29,339 bases of DNA from a virus: positions 1 to 29,339 of the IMG/VR virus record IMGVR_UViG_3300043466_000271. One strand, written 5' to 3'. Every line of letters starts with the position of its first letter. Position 1 is the first letter of the stretch. Below, in pieces: positions 23,378 through 28,957 of this stretch. The notes under the pieces were generated by a model that made no database searches, had not been told where the DNA came from, and saw only the letters and a list, made by a program, of their open reading frames with translations. Made by a program: the position numbers and the translations under genes.

Positions 23378-23590
23378 ATGTCAATGCTGAACAAGTTTGT
23401 TGTTCCTGAACTGAAGATTGCAAAGAAGACCGCTAAGGGCGGTAAGGATAACAAGTACAAGGCAAAGCCACACGCAGCCTTCCGTCCTTCAGTTGTTGCT
23501 GCTAGTAAGAGCGGGCTAACTGGGAGTGACGGTGTTCTGGGAGCGCCCCGTGGCGGTTTTGGTGGCGGTTTTGGTGGAGGTCTGCGGTAA
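23378..23590 (+). CDS. Small basic protein with Gly-rich tail
   Basis: A 70-aa protein starting 2 bases after the preceding stop; a second in-frame ATG lies two codons in. The N-terminal half is Lys-rich (ELKIAKKTAKGGKDNKYKAK) and the C-terminus is a repeat of Gly-Gly-Phe-Gly (GGFGGGFGGGLR). No family is recognised. Its stop overlaps the next start (TAATG). Confidence 0.65.
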   Translation: MSMLNKFVVPELKIAKKTAKGGKDNKYKAKPHAAFRPSVVAASKSGLTGSDGVLGAPRGGFGGGFGGGLR

Positions 23591-23706
23591 TGCCAAAGAA
23601 AGTTGTCGAAGCCCTGATGCGTAAGGGGATGTCCAAGAACAAGGCTTATGCCATTGCCTATGGACAGGTCAAGAATCGTCTTAAGGTTCGCAAGAAGGGA
23701 ACTTAA
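23590..23706 (+). CDS. 38-residue basic peptide gene
   Basis: The frame starts with ATG 23590 (TAATG overlap with the previous gene, GGAGG at 23576-23580) and encodes 38 residues: an N-terminal KKVVEALMRKGMSKNKAYAI helix-turn-helix-like pair and a basic tail (KNRLKVRKKGT). Phages often carry short proteins with the pattern LM-x-KGxSKxxAYAIA. Coupling on both sides and this pattern argue for a real gene. Confidence 0.65.
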   Translation: MPKKVVEALMRKGMSKNKAYAIAYGQVKNRLKVRKKGT

Positions 23707-23708
23707 AG

Positions 23709-23930
23709 ATGTCCCGTGACTACGCAGAAGAATACCGTAAGTACGGTGGTACCAATAAGTACAAGAAGGATCGGGCCCATCGAAACAAGGTTCGACGGAT
23801 GATGATCCGGGAAGGAAAGGTCCGTAAGAACGACGGTAAGGACATTGACCACAAGAACGGAAATCCCCGGGATAACCGTAGGTCAAATCTAAGGATCGTC
23901 CACCGATCAGTCAACCGGGCCAAGCACTAG
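23709..23930 (+). CDS. Small HNH endonuclease-like protein
   Basis: A 73-aa, highly basic protein. The C-terminal half contains DIDHKNGNPRDNRRSNLRIVHRSVNRAK (about residues 45-72, key residues Asp-His, Asn, Asp-Asn-Arg and Asn-Leu-Arg), the core of HNH nucleases as in phage HNH proteins. Free-standing HNH genes beside terminase genes can help DNA packaging or act as homing nucleases. Length is short, so it may be a minimal domain. Confidence 0.82.
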   Translation: MSRDYAEEYRKYGGTNKYKKDRAHRNKVRRMMIREGKVRKNDGKDIDHKNGNPRDNRRSNLRIVHRSVNRAKH

Positions 23931-23943
23931 AAAGGACCCATCC

Positions 23944-24273
23944 ATGGACATCAAGTGGTCACCCTATGTTATCAAAGTGAACCCTGTTGAGATGCCCAAG
24001 GATGAATTTGGTCAATTCTTCTACTACCCTACTCCTGAGATACACATCTCTAAGGACCTTAGGGGTATACCCTACTACAGTACACTAGTACATGAACTAC
24101 TAGAGATGGTGAATGGGGTCTATGAACTAGGTCTATCAGAGACTAAGATCAGGATCCTAGAGACATCCCTGATGCAACTGATGTGTCAGAACCCGGATGT
24201 CGTGACCAGTCTGGGAATGGCATTACAAGGCCCGGGTAGGGCAGAGGCCCCAGAGGTACCCCCCAAGGCTTAA
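23944..24273 (+). CDS. Phage protein with HELLE motif, metallopeptidase-like
   Basis: A 109-aa protein. STLVHELLEMVNGVYELGLSE (about residues 46-66) resembles the zinc-binding helix of small phage proteins with TL-x-HE-x2-E/H and a downstream LS[HE] motif. Here the second histidine of HExxH is replaced by Glu, so classic zinc protease activity is doubtful; His and the two Glu could still bind a metal. The N-terminal part is beta-like. The DNA is rich in CTAG tetranucleotides compared with its upstream neighbours, for example at 24087-24112. Confidence 0.65.
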   Translation: MDIKWSPYVIKVNPVEMPKDEFGQFFYYPTPEIHISKDLRGIPYYSTLVHELLEMVNGVYELGLSETKIRILETSLMQLMCQNPDVVTSLGMALQGPGRAEAPEVPPKA

Positions 24274-24552
24274 AAGGTCACAGACGGGCTCCTAGGGGCT
24301 GCAAACGGGTGCCTAGGGGGTGATGGGGGTAGACGATAGGTGGCTGAAGTGGGGTAGGGCTGATTTTGGGAAAAAAATGTGAAAGGCTTTAATTGATATT
24401 TAGTCCGCCCGCTACCCCCCGTGGGTACCCGTGGCCGCTCGACGATATCCCCACGCTTTGACTAGGTCGGAAACGGGCGCGAGACTTGAACGGATCCAAG
24501 GGTGGGCCCATGGTTGAACCGATGGAATCACGGCGGGATTGTGGAGCGGGTC

Positions 24553-24567
24553 GTCTAGGGTCTAGAC
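24553..24567 (+). promoter_or_regulatory. GTCTAG-N3-CTAGAC element, copy 1
   Basis: GTCTAGGGTCTAGAC, centre GGT. It lies about 100 nt upstream of the promoter at 24669 and 64 nt before copy 2, not in a leader. Confidence 0.85.
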
Positions 24568-24616
24568 GCCTGTCCCTCACTCGCCGTTTTCTTATCGGAC
24601 TCACCCCTAGCACTCT

Positions 24617-24631
24617 GTCTAGACTCTAGAC
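24617..24631 (-). promoter_or_regulatory. GTCTAG-N3-CTAGAC element, copy 2
   Basis: GTCTAGACTCTAGAC, centre ACT (AGT on the other strand). It ends 37 nt before the -35 box of the promoter at 24669, a position suited to an activator or operator. Confidence 0.85.
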
Positions 24632-24668
24632 GCCGGACTCACTCGTGGAAAAAAACTTGCCAATGCGC

Positions 24669-24697
24669 TTGACTTGAGCCGAAGGGTAGGCTATTCT
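24669..24697 (+). promoter_or_regulatory. Sigma70-type promoter
   Basis: TTGACT, a 17-bp spacer, then TATTCT. It would start transcription near 24704 with a 60-nt leader for the gene at 24767. The leader has an imperfect stem (TGTCGGG near 24701 with CCCGGCA near 24731). Confidence 0.75.
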
Positions 24698-24766
24698 CCT
24701 TGTGTCGGGCCACTTCCGCGTTGGTTGTGTCCCGGCACTCTCAAGGTTCAACGAAAGGAACCAACC

Positions 24767-25384
24767 ATGTCAGGAATCGCTACCACTCTCACCCCCGACG
24801 CAACCAAGGCCGACGCTATGACTGACGCGCAACGGACCGCGCATGAGGCCTTCACCAAGGCGGCTACCAAGGCATCCAAGGGCCTCGCCGCAGTGGGGAC
24901 CGCCATGGTGTCCGCCTTGAAGGCGGGGTGTCATGTCGCTCTGTCGCTGGCCCCGCGCACCTACCTTACGCAGGTCCTGACCGCTGCAGGCATGGCCCGT
25001 TCATCCGCGGACAGCGCCGCAGCCATGGCCTTCACGCTCTGGCACGCTCCTGAGGCTGAGGGAATCCCGGCTGAAGGACTCCGGCTGCTGGCCCGTGCTG
25101 CCAAGGGCAAGGATCCGTCGGAAGTGTCGACTGCCATCCGCAACGCCGTCCGTGCGGCTCGTGCCAAGGCACCCATGCGCGCCGATGGCGGTGCGGGCGA
25201 GGCATCGGTGGCGGACATTCGCGCCATCGTGGCGGGACCGTCGACCGCCAAGGCACCAGCGCAGGAACTCGCTGATCTGGCCTATCGTCTCGCCAAGCGG
25301 GACGCGACCGTGGCCAAGGCCATGCTCCGGGATGCCGTGGCCATCATGGGAGACCGCGAAACGGAAGACTGCGCCGACGAATGA
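24767..25384 (+). CDS. Ala-rich protein of unknown function, first early-type gene
   Basis: A 205-aa, Ala-rich protein, helical throughout, with alternating basic and acidic helices and no membrane segment. I chose ATG 24767, which has AAGGA at 24755-24759 and 7-nt spacing; the longer frame from 24674 would start inside the promoter. The leader has the cgAAAGGAA ribosome binding site shared by downstream genes. No family is recognised. It is a monocistronic unit: its own promoter upstream, and a 15-bp element and strong terminator directly behind it. Confidence 0.75.
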   Translation: MSGIATTLTPDATKADAMTDAQRTAHEAFTKAATKASKGLAAVGTAMVSALKAGCHVALSLAPRTYLTQVLTAAGMARSSADSAAAMAFTLWHAPEAEGIPAEGLRLLARAAKGKDPSEVSTAIRNAVRAARAKAPMRADGGAGEASVADIRAIVAGPSTAKAPAQELADLAYRLAKRDATVAKAMLRDAVAIMGDRETEDCADE

Positions 25385-25385
25385 T

Positions 25386-25400
25386 GTCTAGACTCTAGAC
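25386..25400 (-). promoter_or_regulatory. GTCTAG-N3-CTAGAC element, copy 3
   Basis: GTCTAGACTCTAGAC, centre ACT. It starts one base after the stop of the 24767 gene and lies just before the terminator at 25411. Confidence 0.85.
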
Positions 25401-25410
25401 ACGGGATCGA

Positions 25411-25445
25411 CCCTCGGCCACCTTCGGGTGGTCGGGGGTTTTTTT
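25411..25445 (+). terminator. Strong Rho-independent terminator with TTCG loop
   Basis: CCCTCGGCCACC (25411-25422), loop TTCG, then GGTGGTCGGGGG (25427-25438) form a 12-bp stem with two G-T pairs, followed by seven T (25439-25445) and further T-rich sequence. Confidence 0.92.
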
Positions 25446-25467
25446 ATTTTTGCGATTTTTTTTGGGC

Positions 25468-25489
25468 CGCTGTCATCACTACTATCATC
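25468..25489 (+). repeat. 22-bp direct repeat, copy 1
   Basis: Begins CGCTGTCATCACTACTATCA and continues TC. It is flanked by GGGCC (25464-25468) and GGCCC (25491-25495), which could pair. An identical copy begins 83 bp downstream. Confidence 0.88.
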
Positions 25490-25550
25490 AGGCCCGGTCG
25501 ATTCCGGTCGATTCCAGACCGTCCCGACCCCAGTTCAATCCGGGTTCGTT

Positions 25551-25572
25551 CGCTGTCATCACTACTATCATC
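25551..25572 (+). repeat. 22-bp direct repeat, copy 2
   Basis: Identical over 22 bp to the copy at 25468. Spacing start to start is 83 bp, near eight helical turns. Confidence 0.88.
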
Positions 25573-25630
25573 GCGGGCCGTCCCCATTTAGACACGCCAA
25601 GGACCGACCACAGTTGCTTTGGGTTGCCTG

Positions 25631-25650
25631 TAGTTATACCAGTCGTATCC
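25631..25650 (+). repeat. TAGTTATACC-type element 1
   Basis: TAGTTATACCAGTCGTATCC. Shares TAGTTATACC and GTATCC with element 2 at 25696 and the diverged copy at 25790. Confidence 0.65.
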
Positions 25651-25673
25651 GTTTCTGTAATCAGAAACAACCT

Positions 25674-25688
25674 GTCTAGGGTCTAGAC
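25674..25688 (+). promoter_or_regulatory. GTCTAG-N3-CTAGAC element, copy 4
   Basis: GTCTAGGGTCTAGAC, centre GGT, inside the repeat-rich non-coding block and 6 nt after a perfect hairpin (25651-25668). No gene start lies nearby. Confidence 0.85.
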
Positions 25689-25695
25689 ATCCCTT

Positions 25696-25715
25696 TAGTT
25701 ATACCCTAGGTATCC
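25696..25715 (+). repeat. TAGTTATACC-type element 2
   Basis: TAGTTATACCCTAGGTATCC. Its last four bases begin the perfect inverted repeat at 25712-25737. Confidence 0.65.
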
Positions 25716-25737
25716 TTATAAAGACCTCTATAAGGAT
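25712..25737 (+). repeat. Perfect inverted repeat, 9-bp arms
   Basis: ATCCTTATA (25712-25720) and TATAAGGAT (25729-25737) around an 8-nt loop. AT-rich arms and no T-tract make a terminator unlikely; a protein-binding site or origin element fits better. Confidence 0.75.
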
Positions 25738-25789
25738 CTATACAGGATTAGAGATAAGACTAGTAGAAGTACTACCTAAGTCAACTCTT

Positions 25790-25808
25790 TAGTTACTCTA
25801 AGGTATCC
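25790..25808 (+). repeat. TAGTTA...GTATCC element 3 (diverged)
   Basis: TAGTTACTCTAAGGTATCC, one base shorter than the other two. Lies 48 nt before the -35 box of the next promoter. Confidence 0.55.
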
Positions 25809-25855
25809 AACCTGTAGACCACAGGTAATCCAAAGTATTCCATCACATTCTGCTA

Positions 25856-25884
25856 TTGACATGAACATTCGTTTCTGTTACCAT
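25856..25884 (+). promoter_or_regulatory. Sigma70-type promoter
   Basis: TTGACA, 17-bp spacer, TACCAT. The spacer end and -10 (ATTCGTTTCTGTTACCAT) closely resemble those of the promoter at 28327 (AATCGTTTCGGTTAGCAT). The transcript would have a leader of about 78 nt containing copy 5 of the 15-bp element. Confidence 0.8.
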
Positions 25885-25935
25885 TCTCCTACCTGAAGGT
25901 GTGTCCTTGTTGGGCCTGCTGTTTCAGGGAATCCT

Positions 25936-25950
25936 GTCTAGAGTCTAGAC
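25936..25950 (+). promoter_or_regulatory. GTCTAG-N3-CTAGAC element, copy 5
   Basis: GTCTAGAGTCTAGAC, centre AGT, in the leader of the gene at 25969; 18 nt separate it from the ATG, with cgAAAGGAA between. Confidence 0.88.
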
Positions 25951-25968
25951 AACCGAAAGGAAAGCAAA

Positions 25969-26601
25969 ATGAAGCACTATGTGATCGCCACCGCAATCGT
26001 CCTGTCCGTCTTCTTCTTCACCCTGATGGACGCTAGCCCATGGATCACCGTGGGATTCGTCGGGATCTTCACCACCATGCTGGTGTTCCATTGTGACCGC
26101 CAACAGGAGCGGCAGAACGCCTTGGAGGAGCGCATAGATGAAATGGGGTGGGCTGAAGAGCAGATTGCCCGTCTGAACAAGGGCGGGCTCATCGGGTCAG
26201 GCCCGGGGGAAGAGAATGCGGAGGACCTGATGTCGGCATGGGACACCATGAGCAACGAACTCAAGGCCCTGACCGCCCCAAGGCGAACCGGATGGGTGGT
26301 TGCGTGGATCGACTCGTCGGGACGGGAGTTCAGCCAAACCGTATATGCCACGACGCAACACGAGGCATATGAAGTCGCCCTCGACTGTTACGCCGAGAGG
26401 CGGAATGTTTCACCGTTCCGATACGATGGGGTCTATGTGTTCAGGCTGTACCGCGAAGAGACTGTTCTTCCCTCAATCCATCAGAGCATCCGGGCCCACA
26501 ATCCGCCCGAGGCGGACGGAATGCCCGCGCTTGCCGACTTCGCCGCGCAGATGGAATACCTGACCGCCTATCAGGGAGGCAAGAAGTTCAAGCAACCCTG
26601 A
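25969..26601 (+). CDS. Membrane-anchored protein of unknown function
   Basis: A 210-aa protein. Residues 4-21 and 25-41 are two hydrophobic segments, followed by a charged helical stretch (RQQERQNALEERIDEMGWAE) and a soluble C-terminal domain with TGWVVAWIDSSGREFSQTVYA and a helix beginning TQHEAYEVALDCY. That C-terminal part looks like a small alpha/beta domain common in phage hypothetical proteins. An early membrane protein could act against host defences or superinfection; nothing specific shows this. It is preceded by a promoter and the 15-bp element. Confidence 0.75.
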   Translation: MKHYVIATAIVLSVFFFTLMDASPWITVGFVGIFTTMLVFHCDRQQERQNALEERIDEMGWAEEQIARLNKGGLIGSGPGEENAEDLMSAWDTMSNELKALTAPRRTGWVVAWIDSSGREFSQTVYATTQHEAYEVALDCYAERRNVSPFRYDGVYVFRLYREETVLPSIHQSIRAHNPPEADGMPALADFAAQMEYLTAYQGGKKFKQP

Positions 26602-26606
26602 GGCCC

Positions 26607-26635
26607 TTGACACGGTCCCCACTTGCTGATATTAT
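26607..26635 (+). promoter_or_regulatory. Sigma70-type promoter inside an inverted repeat
   Basis: TTGACA starting 5 nt after the stop of the 25969 gene, 17-bp spacer, TATTAT. The arms TCCCCACTT (26616-26624) and AAGTGGGGA (26641-26649) are a perfect 9-bp inverted repeat around the -10 box and start site, placed like an operator. Confidence 0.85.
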
Positions 26636-26672
26636 TCCGTAAGTGGGGATCGTTTCTCCATCAACCCGACCT

Positions 26673-26687
26673 GTCTAGAGTCTAGAC
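26673..26687 (+). promoter_or_regulatory. GTCTAG-N3-CTAGAC element, copy 6
   Basis: GTCTAGAGTCTAGAC, identical to copy 5, also ending 18 nt before the next ATG (26706), followed by acaaccgAAAGGAA. Confidence 0.88.
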
Positions 26688-26705
26688 ACAACCGAAAGGA
26701 AACCC

Positions 26706-27494
26706 ATGCTTACTGTTCTGCCTGTTCTGCAACCAGTTGCCCCCAAGTGGGCAGAAATCTCCGCCGCAGCCAACCGCGCCTACGACTATATCGTCGAGTC
26801 AGGCAACAACCCGCTGCGTGTCAACTACCACAGCGGTCTACTGACCAAGCCCGGAGCAAACACCAAACTCTCCAAGGCATCGCCCCTGCCCATTTGGGGG
26901 CTGACCTTGGCCCCTGCGGGGGCATCGGGGTACCAGTTGTGCCCGTGGCGTAGCCCGGAATGCGAAGCCGCTTGCCTTGGCATCACCGCAGGTCGCTCCA
27001 AGTTCTCCAATGTGCAGCAAGCCCGGATCAACAAGACGAGATATCTCATGGAGGACCCACTCAACTTCTACTGTGAACTTTTCCATGAGTTGCAGACACG
27101 GGCCCGCCGTGGAGGTCCCTTCGCAATGCGGTGGAATGTCCTATCGGATATCCCCATCGAATCCGTGTGTGCCCGTGCCCTGAACCTGCCCACGGTCAAC
27201 TACGACTACACCAAATCGTATCTACGGGCATTGGCCTCGTTGTCCCGGAAGAACTACAGGCTGACCCTGTCTTACTCCGGCCACAACTTGGAGGAATGCC
27301 TCGACTACTTGGATCGTGGGGGCAATGTCGCCATGGTCTTCAGGGATGTCCCATCGTCGTGGGATCGGTTCCGTGTGATCAACGGTGACGAATCCGACGC
27401 TCGTTGGACCGACCCGCAGGGTTGCATCGTCGGTCTTCGGGCCAAGGGCAACATCAAGGACTCCGTGTTCGTTATGAATCGTTCTCGCGTCTAA
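26706..27494 (+). CDS. Gp88/DUF7227-like phage protein with conserved Cys motif
   Basis: A 262-aa soluble protein. Blocks I recognise from a widespread phage family: LSKASPLPIWGLTLAPA (about residues 55-71), CPWRSPECEAACLGITAGR with Cys spacing x6-x3, then ARINKTRYL, RWNVLSDIP, VNYDYTKS, SYSGHNLEE, and near the end VINGDESDARWTDPQGCIVGL followed by AKG. Mycobacteriophage L5 gp88 and DUF7227 are the names I connect with it; the family has no established function. The three clustered Cys suggest a metal or Fe-S site. It is controlled by the promoter at 26607 and element copy 6. Confidence 0.75.
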   Translation: MLTVLPVLQPVAPKWAEISAAANRAYDYIVESGNNPLRVNYHSGLLTKPGANTKLSKASPLPIWGLTLAPAGASGYQLCPWRSPECEAACLGITAGRSKFSNVQQARINKTRYLMEDPLNFYCELFHELQTRARRGGPFAMRWNVLSDIPIESVCARALNLPTVNYDYTKSYLRALASLSRKNYRLTLSYSGHNLEECLDYLDRGGNVAMVFRDVPSSWDRFRVINGDESDARWTDPQGCIVGLRAKGNIKDSVFVMNRSRV

Positions 27495-27529
27495 GACATC
27501 TCTCTTCTCTTTTCTGAAAGGAACCCACA

Positions 27530-27835
27530 ATGGGAATGGATCAGACACTAACTGCGTACACCCCGTCCGGAAACTTCCAGATGCACTTGAGGAAAGCCTA
27601 CTGGCTCGACTCATGGCTCCGGGAACGGTGTCCCACGGGCTACAGCAGCGACGGCTGTTGGGCCAACTGCGAGATCACCCCGGGACTCGTCATTGAGTTG
27701 CGCCGGGCGGTGTGGGATGACTACTACAACGGTGAGTTCAGGGATGGCCCATGCTTGCAAACCATTCAGGCTATGGGATGGTTGGAGGCACACGATGCCA
27801 TGGGCCACACCATCAAGTATCACATGGACTGCTGA
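27530..27835 (+). CDS. Small protein of the MG[ML]D-type, unknown function
   Basis: A 101-aa protein beginning MGMDQTLTAY, similar to phage and bacterial proteins that begin MGLDMYL and contain a KAYWL/W-type aromatic motif (KAYWLDSWLRERC at about residues 22-34). It has five Cys and several His, and ends HTIKYHMDC. Function is unknown. The ribosome binding site is gAAAGGAA; the leader is pyrimidine-rich (ctctcttctcttttct) and has no 15-bp element, so the gene is likely cotranscribed with the 26706 gene, 35 nt upstream. Confidence 0.7.
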   Translation: MGMDQTLTAYTPSGNFQMHLRKAYWLDSWLRERCPTGYSSDGCWANCEITPGLVIELRRAVWDDYYNGEFRDGPCLQTIQAMGWLEAHDAMGHTIKYHMDC

Positions 27836-27838
27836 ACC

Positions 27839-27853
27839 GTCTAGACCCTAGAC
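27839..27853 (-). promoter_or_regulatory. GTCTAG-N3-CTAGAC element, copy 7
   Basis: GTCTAGACCCTAGAC, centre ACC (GGT on the other strand). It lies in the 39-bp gap between two genes, 3 nt after a stop and 21 nt before the next ATG, with no promoter visible in the gap. Confidence 0.88.
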
Positions 27854-27874
27854 ACAACCACGAAAGGAAACGAC

Positions 27875-28141
27875 ATGAACTACATCCCCTCATCAAACGA
27901 CAAGGTGCATTGGTATCGCCACGCTGAAGGTCATCGGATTTACTTCAAGAACGGATGGGCAGTTTCCATAATCCCCGGCTGCAATGGGGACACCATGGAG
28001 TGTGCCGTGATCCCGCCATACGATGGTGAAATGGATATCCAACTGCGGACACCCGATGAACTGCCCGTGTTCCTTGCCGGAATCCAGTCCCGCACCATCG
28101 AACCAATGACTCTGTCGGCCAACAACACCTTCACGGACTGA
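27875..28141 (+). CDS. Small conserved-type phage protein
   Basis: An 88-aa beta-rich protein. YFKNGWAVSIIPGCNG...TMECAVI (about residues 28-50) follows a pattern frequent in phage hypothetical proteins, NGxxVSxI followed by a strand with E-x-AV. No function is known to me. The cgAAAGGAA ribosome binding site follows element copy 7, and the gene is probably in one operon with its neighbours. Confidence 0.7.
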   Translation: MNYIPSSNDKVHWYRHAEGHRIYFKNGWAVSIIPGCNGDTMECAVIPPYDGEMDIQLRTPDELPVFLAGIQSRTIEPMTLSANNTFTD

Positions 28142-28144
28142 CCA

Positions 28145-28330
28145 ATGACCAACGACAGCAACAACATTGAAACCATCAACATCACCCCCAAGTGGGAAGC
28201 CGTGATCGACCTGTTCCTCATCGTCCTGAAGCCGCAATGCGACTTCGATACCCTGCAATATGTCCGCAGGGAACTGAAGCGAATCGCGGTGGTCATCGAT
28301 GAAACCAACGACACCATCAAGGGGGCTTGA
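28145..28330 (+). CDS. Small phage protein with ITP-x-WE motif
   Basis: A 61-aa protein starting 3 nt after the preceding stop, without a strong ribosome binding site, so probably coupled. INITPKWEAVIDLFLIVLKP (about residues 11-30) followed by a helix with RRELKRIAVVID matches short phage proteins with the pattern I-x-P-x-WE...L-x-RMA. Function is unknown. Its stop TGA lies inside the -35 box of the next promoter. Confidence 0.7.
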   Translation: MTNDSNNIETINITPKWEAVIDLFLIVLKPQCDFDTLQYVRRELKRIAVVIDETNDTIKGA

Positions 28331-28355
28331 CACAAGCAATCGTTTCGGTTAGCAT
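28327..28355 (+). promoter_or_regulatory. Sigma70-type promoter
   Basis: TTGACA (overlapping the stop of the 28145 gene), 17-bp spacer, TAGCAT. The likely start is near 28362, at the edge of a 15-bp inverted repeat GGTGGAA-G-TTCCACC (28363-28377), so the transcript may begin with a hairpin. Confidence 0.82.
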
Positions 28356-28362
28356 TGTCCTA

Positions 28363-28377
28363 GGTGGAAGTTCCACC
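28363..28377 (+). repeat. Inverted repeat at the predicted transcription start
   Basis: GGTGGAAGTTCCACC, a perfect palindrome around one central base. Could be an operator at +1 or a 5' hairpin, though a one-base loop would open in RNA. Confidence 0.7.
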
Positions 28378-28386
28378 AACCCTCCT

Positions 28387-28401
28387 GTCTAGGGTCTAGA
28401 C
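28387..28401 (+). promoter_or_regulatory. GTCTAG-N3-CTAGAC element, copy 8
   Basis: GTCTAGGGTCTAGAC, centre GGT, in the leader of the gene at 28430; 28 nt separate it from the ATG, the longest distance among the leader copies. Confidence 0.88.
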
Positions 28402-28429
28402 AGATCCCAGTTCTCGAAAGGAAAGTGAA

Positions 28430-28909
28430 ATGGAAATCCCAGTCAGCATCGTCCTCTCCCCCGAAGCACTCGCTAGCCTCCGGGGATCCACGGGTCCGAC
28501 CCTGTTCGACAAGTCCGAAAGCATCAACAACCTGACCGACAACCCAGAGTTCATCAGCGAAGTCGCCAGTCGGATCCACCCCAGCCAGATCGCGGATCAC
28601 ATCGACACCGACGACCTCGCGGAAGAGATGACCCGCAAGGTCGAACTGGACGCGGGTGAAATCGCGGGTTACATCGATGTCGAGTCCGTTGCGGGCTACA
28701 TCGACCCCGAAGAGATCGCAAACCACTTCGATCCAGACGACATCGCCTCACGCATAGACATGGACGATCTTGTCGAGGCCCTGCCCATGGGCCGTCTGGC
28801 TAACTCCTTGGCGAAGCAGATCGTGGAGAACCCATCGCTTCGGGAAGCCTTGGTTGAGGCGTTCATCAACCGCCTGACCCACAGCCTGCTCCCCAAGAGC
28901 AGCACCTAA
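28430..28909 (+). CDS. Acidic protein with tandem nine-residue repeats
   Basis: A 159-aa acidic protein. Residues 49-66 and 73-117 are made of seven nine-residue units of the form I-D-x-[DE]-[DES]-[IVL]-A-x-x (for example IDTDDLAEE, IDVESVAGY, IDPEEIANH, FDPDDIASR). Residues 40-48 look like a degenerate unit, and a 6-residue break lies at 67-72. The N-terminus is hydrophobic and beta-like (MEIPVSIVLSPEALASL) and the C-terminus is helical (LVEAFINRL). Strong negative charge could mimic DNA, but no family is recognised. The leader has a promoter, element copy 8 and cgAAAGGAA. Confidence 0.75.
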   Translation: MEIPVSIVLSPEALASLRGSTGPTLFDKSESINNLTDNPEFISEVASRIHPSQIADHIDTDDLAEEMTRKVELDAGEIAGYIDVESVAGYIDPEEIANHFDPDDIASRIDMDDLVEALPMGRLANSLAKQIVENPSLREALVEAFINRLTHSLLPKSST

Positions 28910-28957
28910 ACCTTTCGGTGGCTGGGCCGCGCATAGCCGAAGCAACGCGGTTTCCCC

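Larger units (their letters stand above)
24274..24668. other. Non-coding stretch at the structural/early boundary
   Basis: About 395 bases with no gene that I can support. It holds an imperfect direct repeat (ACGGG-NN-CCTAGGGG at 24284 and 24305), G-rich sequence, an A/T-rich patch around 24371-24404, the palindrome GGGTACCC near 24423-24430, and two copies of the 15-bp GTCTAG-N3-CTAGAC element near its end. There is no convincing terminator after the 23944 gene. Being the boundary between late and early modules, it may contain regulatory or terminal sequences. Confidence 0.6.
25446..25855. other. Non-coding block dense in direct and inverted repeats
   Basis: About 410 bases without a supported gene (the short open frames have no ribosome binding site). 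Contents: a 22-bp direct repeat in two copies; a tandem decamer GGTCGATTCC x2 (25496-25515); a hairpin GTTTCTG-TAAT-CAGAAAC (25651-25668); copy 4 of the 15-bp element; three TAGTTA...GTATCC elements; a perfect 9-bp inverted repeat (25712-25737); and ACCTGT/ACAGGT arms (25810-25826). The second half is AT-rich. Such a composition suits a replication origin or master control region. Confidence 0.7.

Noticed and set aside
24470-24540. tRNA-like look, with GACTTGAAC and GGTTGAACC
   Set aside because: The stems that would flank a T-loop do not pair on either strand and no acceptor or anticodon stem can be drawn.
24389-24613. 74-codon minus-strand frame in the boundary region
   Set aside because: Arg/Pro/Ser-rich, without a recognisable ribosome binding site, and it runs over copy 1 of the 15-bp element.
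25468-25572. CRISPR array
   Set aside because: Only two repeat copies with a 61-nt gap, no third unit and no cas gene. They are treated as direct repeats.
25428-25686. Two overlapping 78-83 codon frames in the non-coding block
   Set aside because: They start inside the terminator T-tract area, have no ribosome binding site and cover several repeats; composition is not protein-like.
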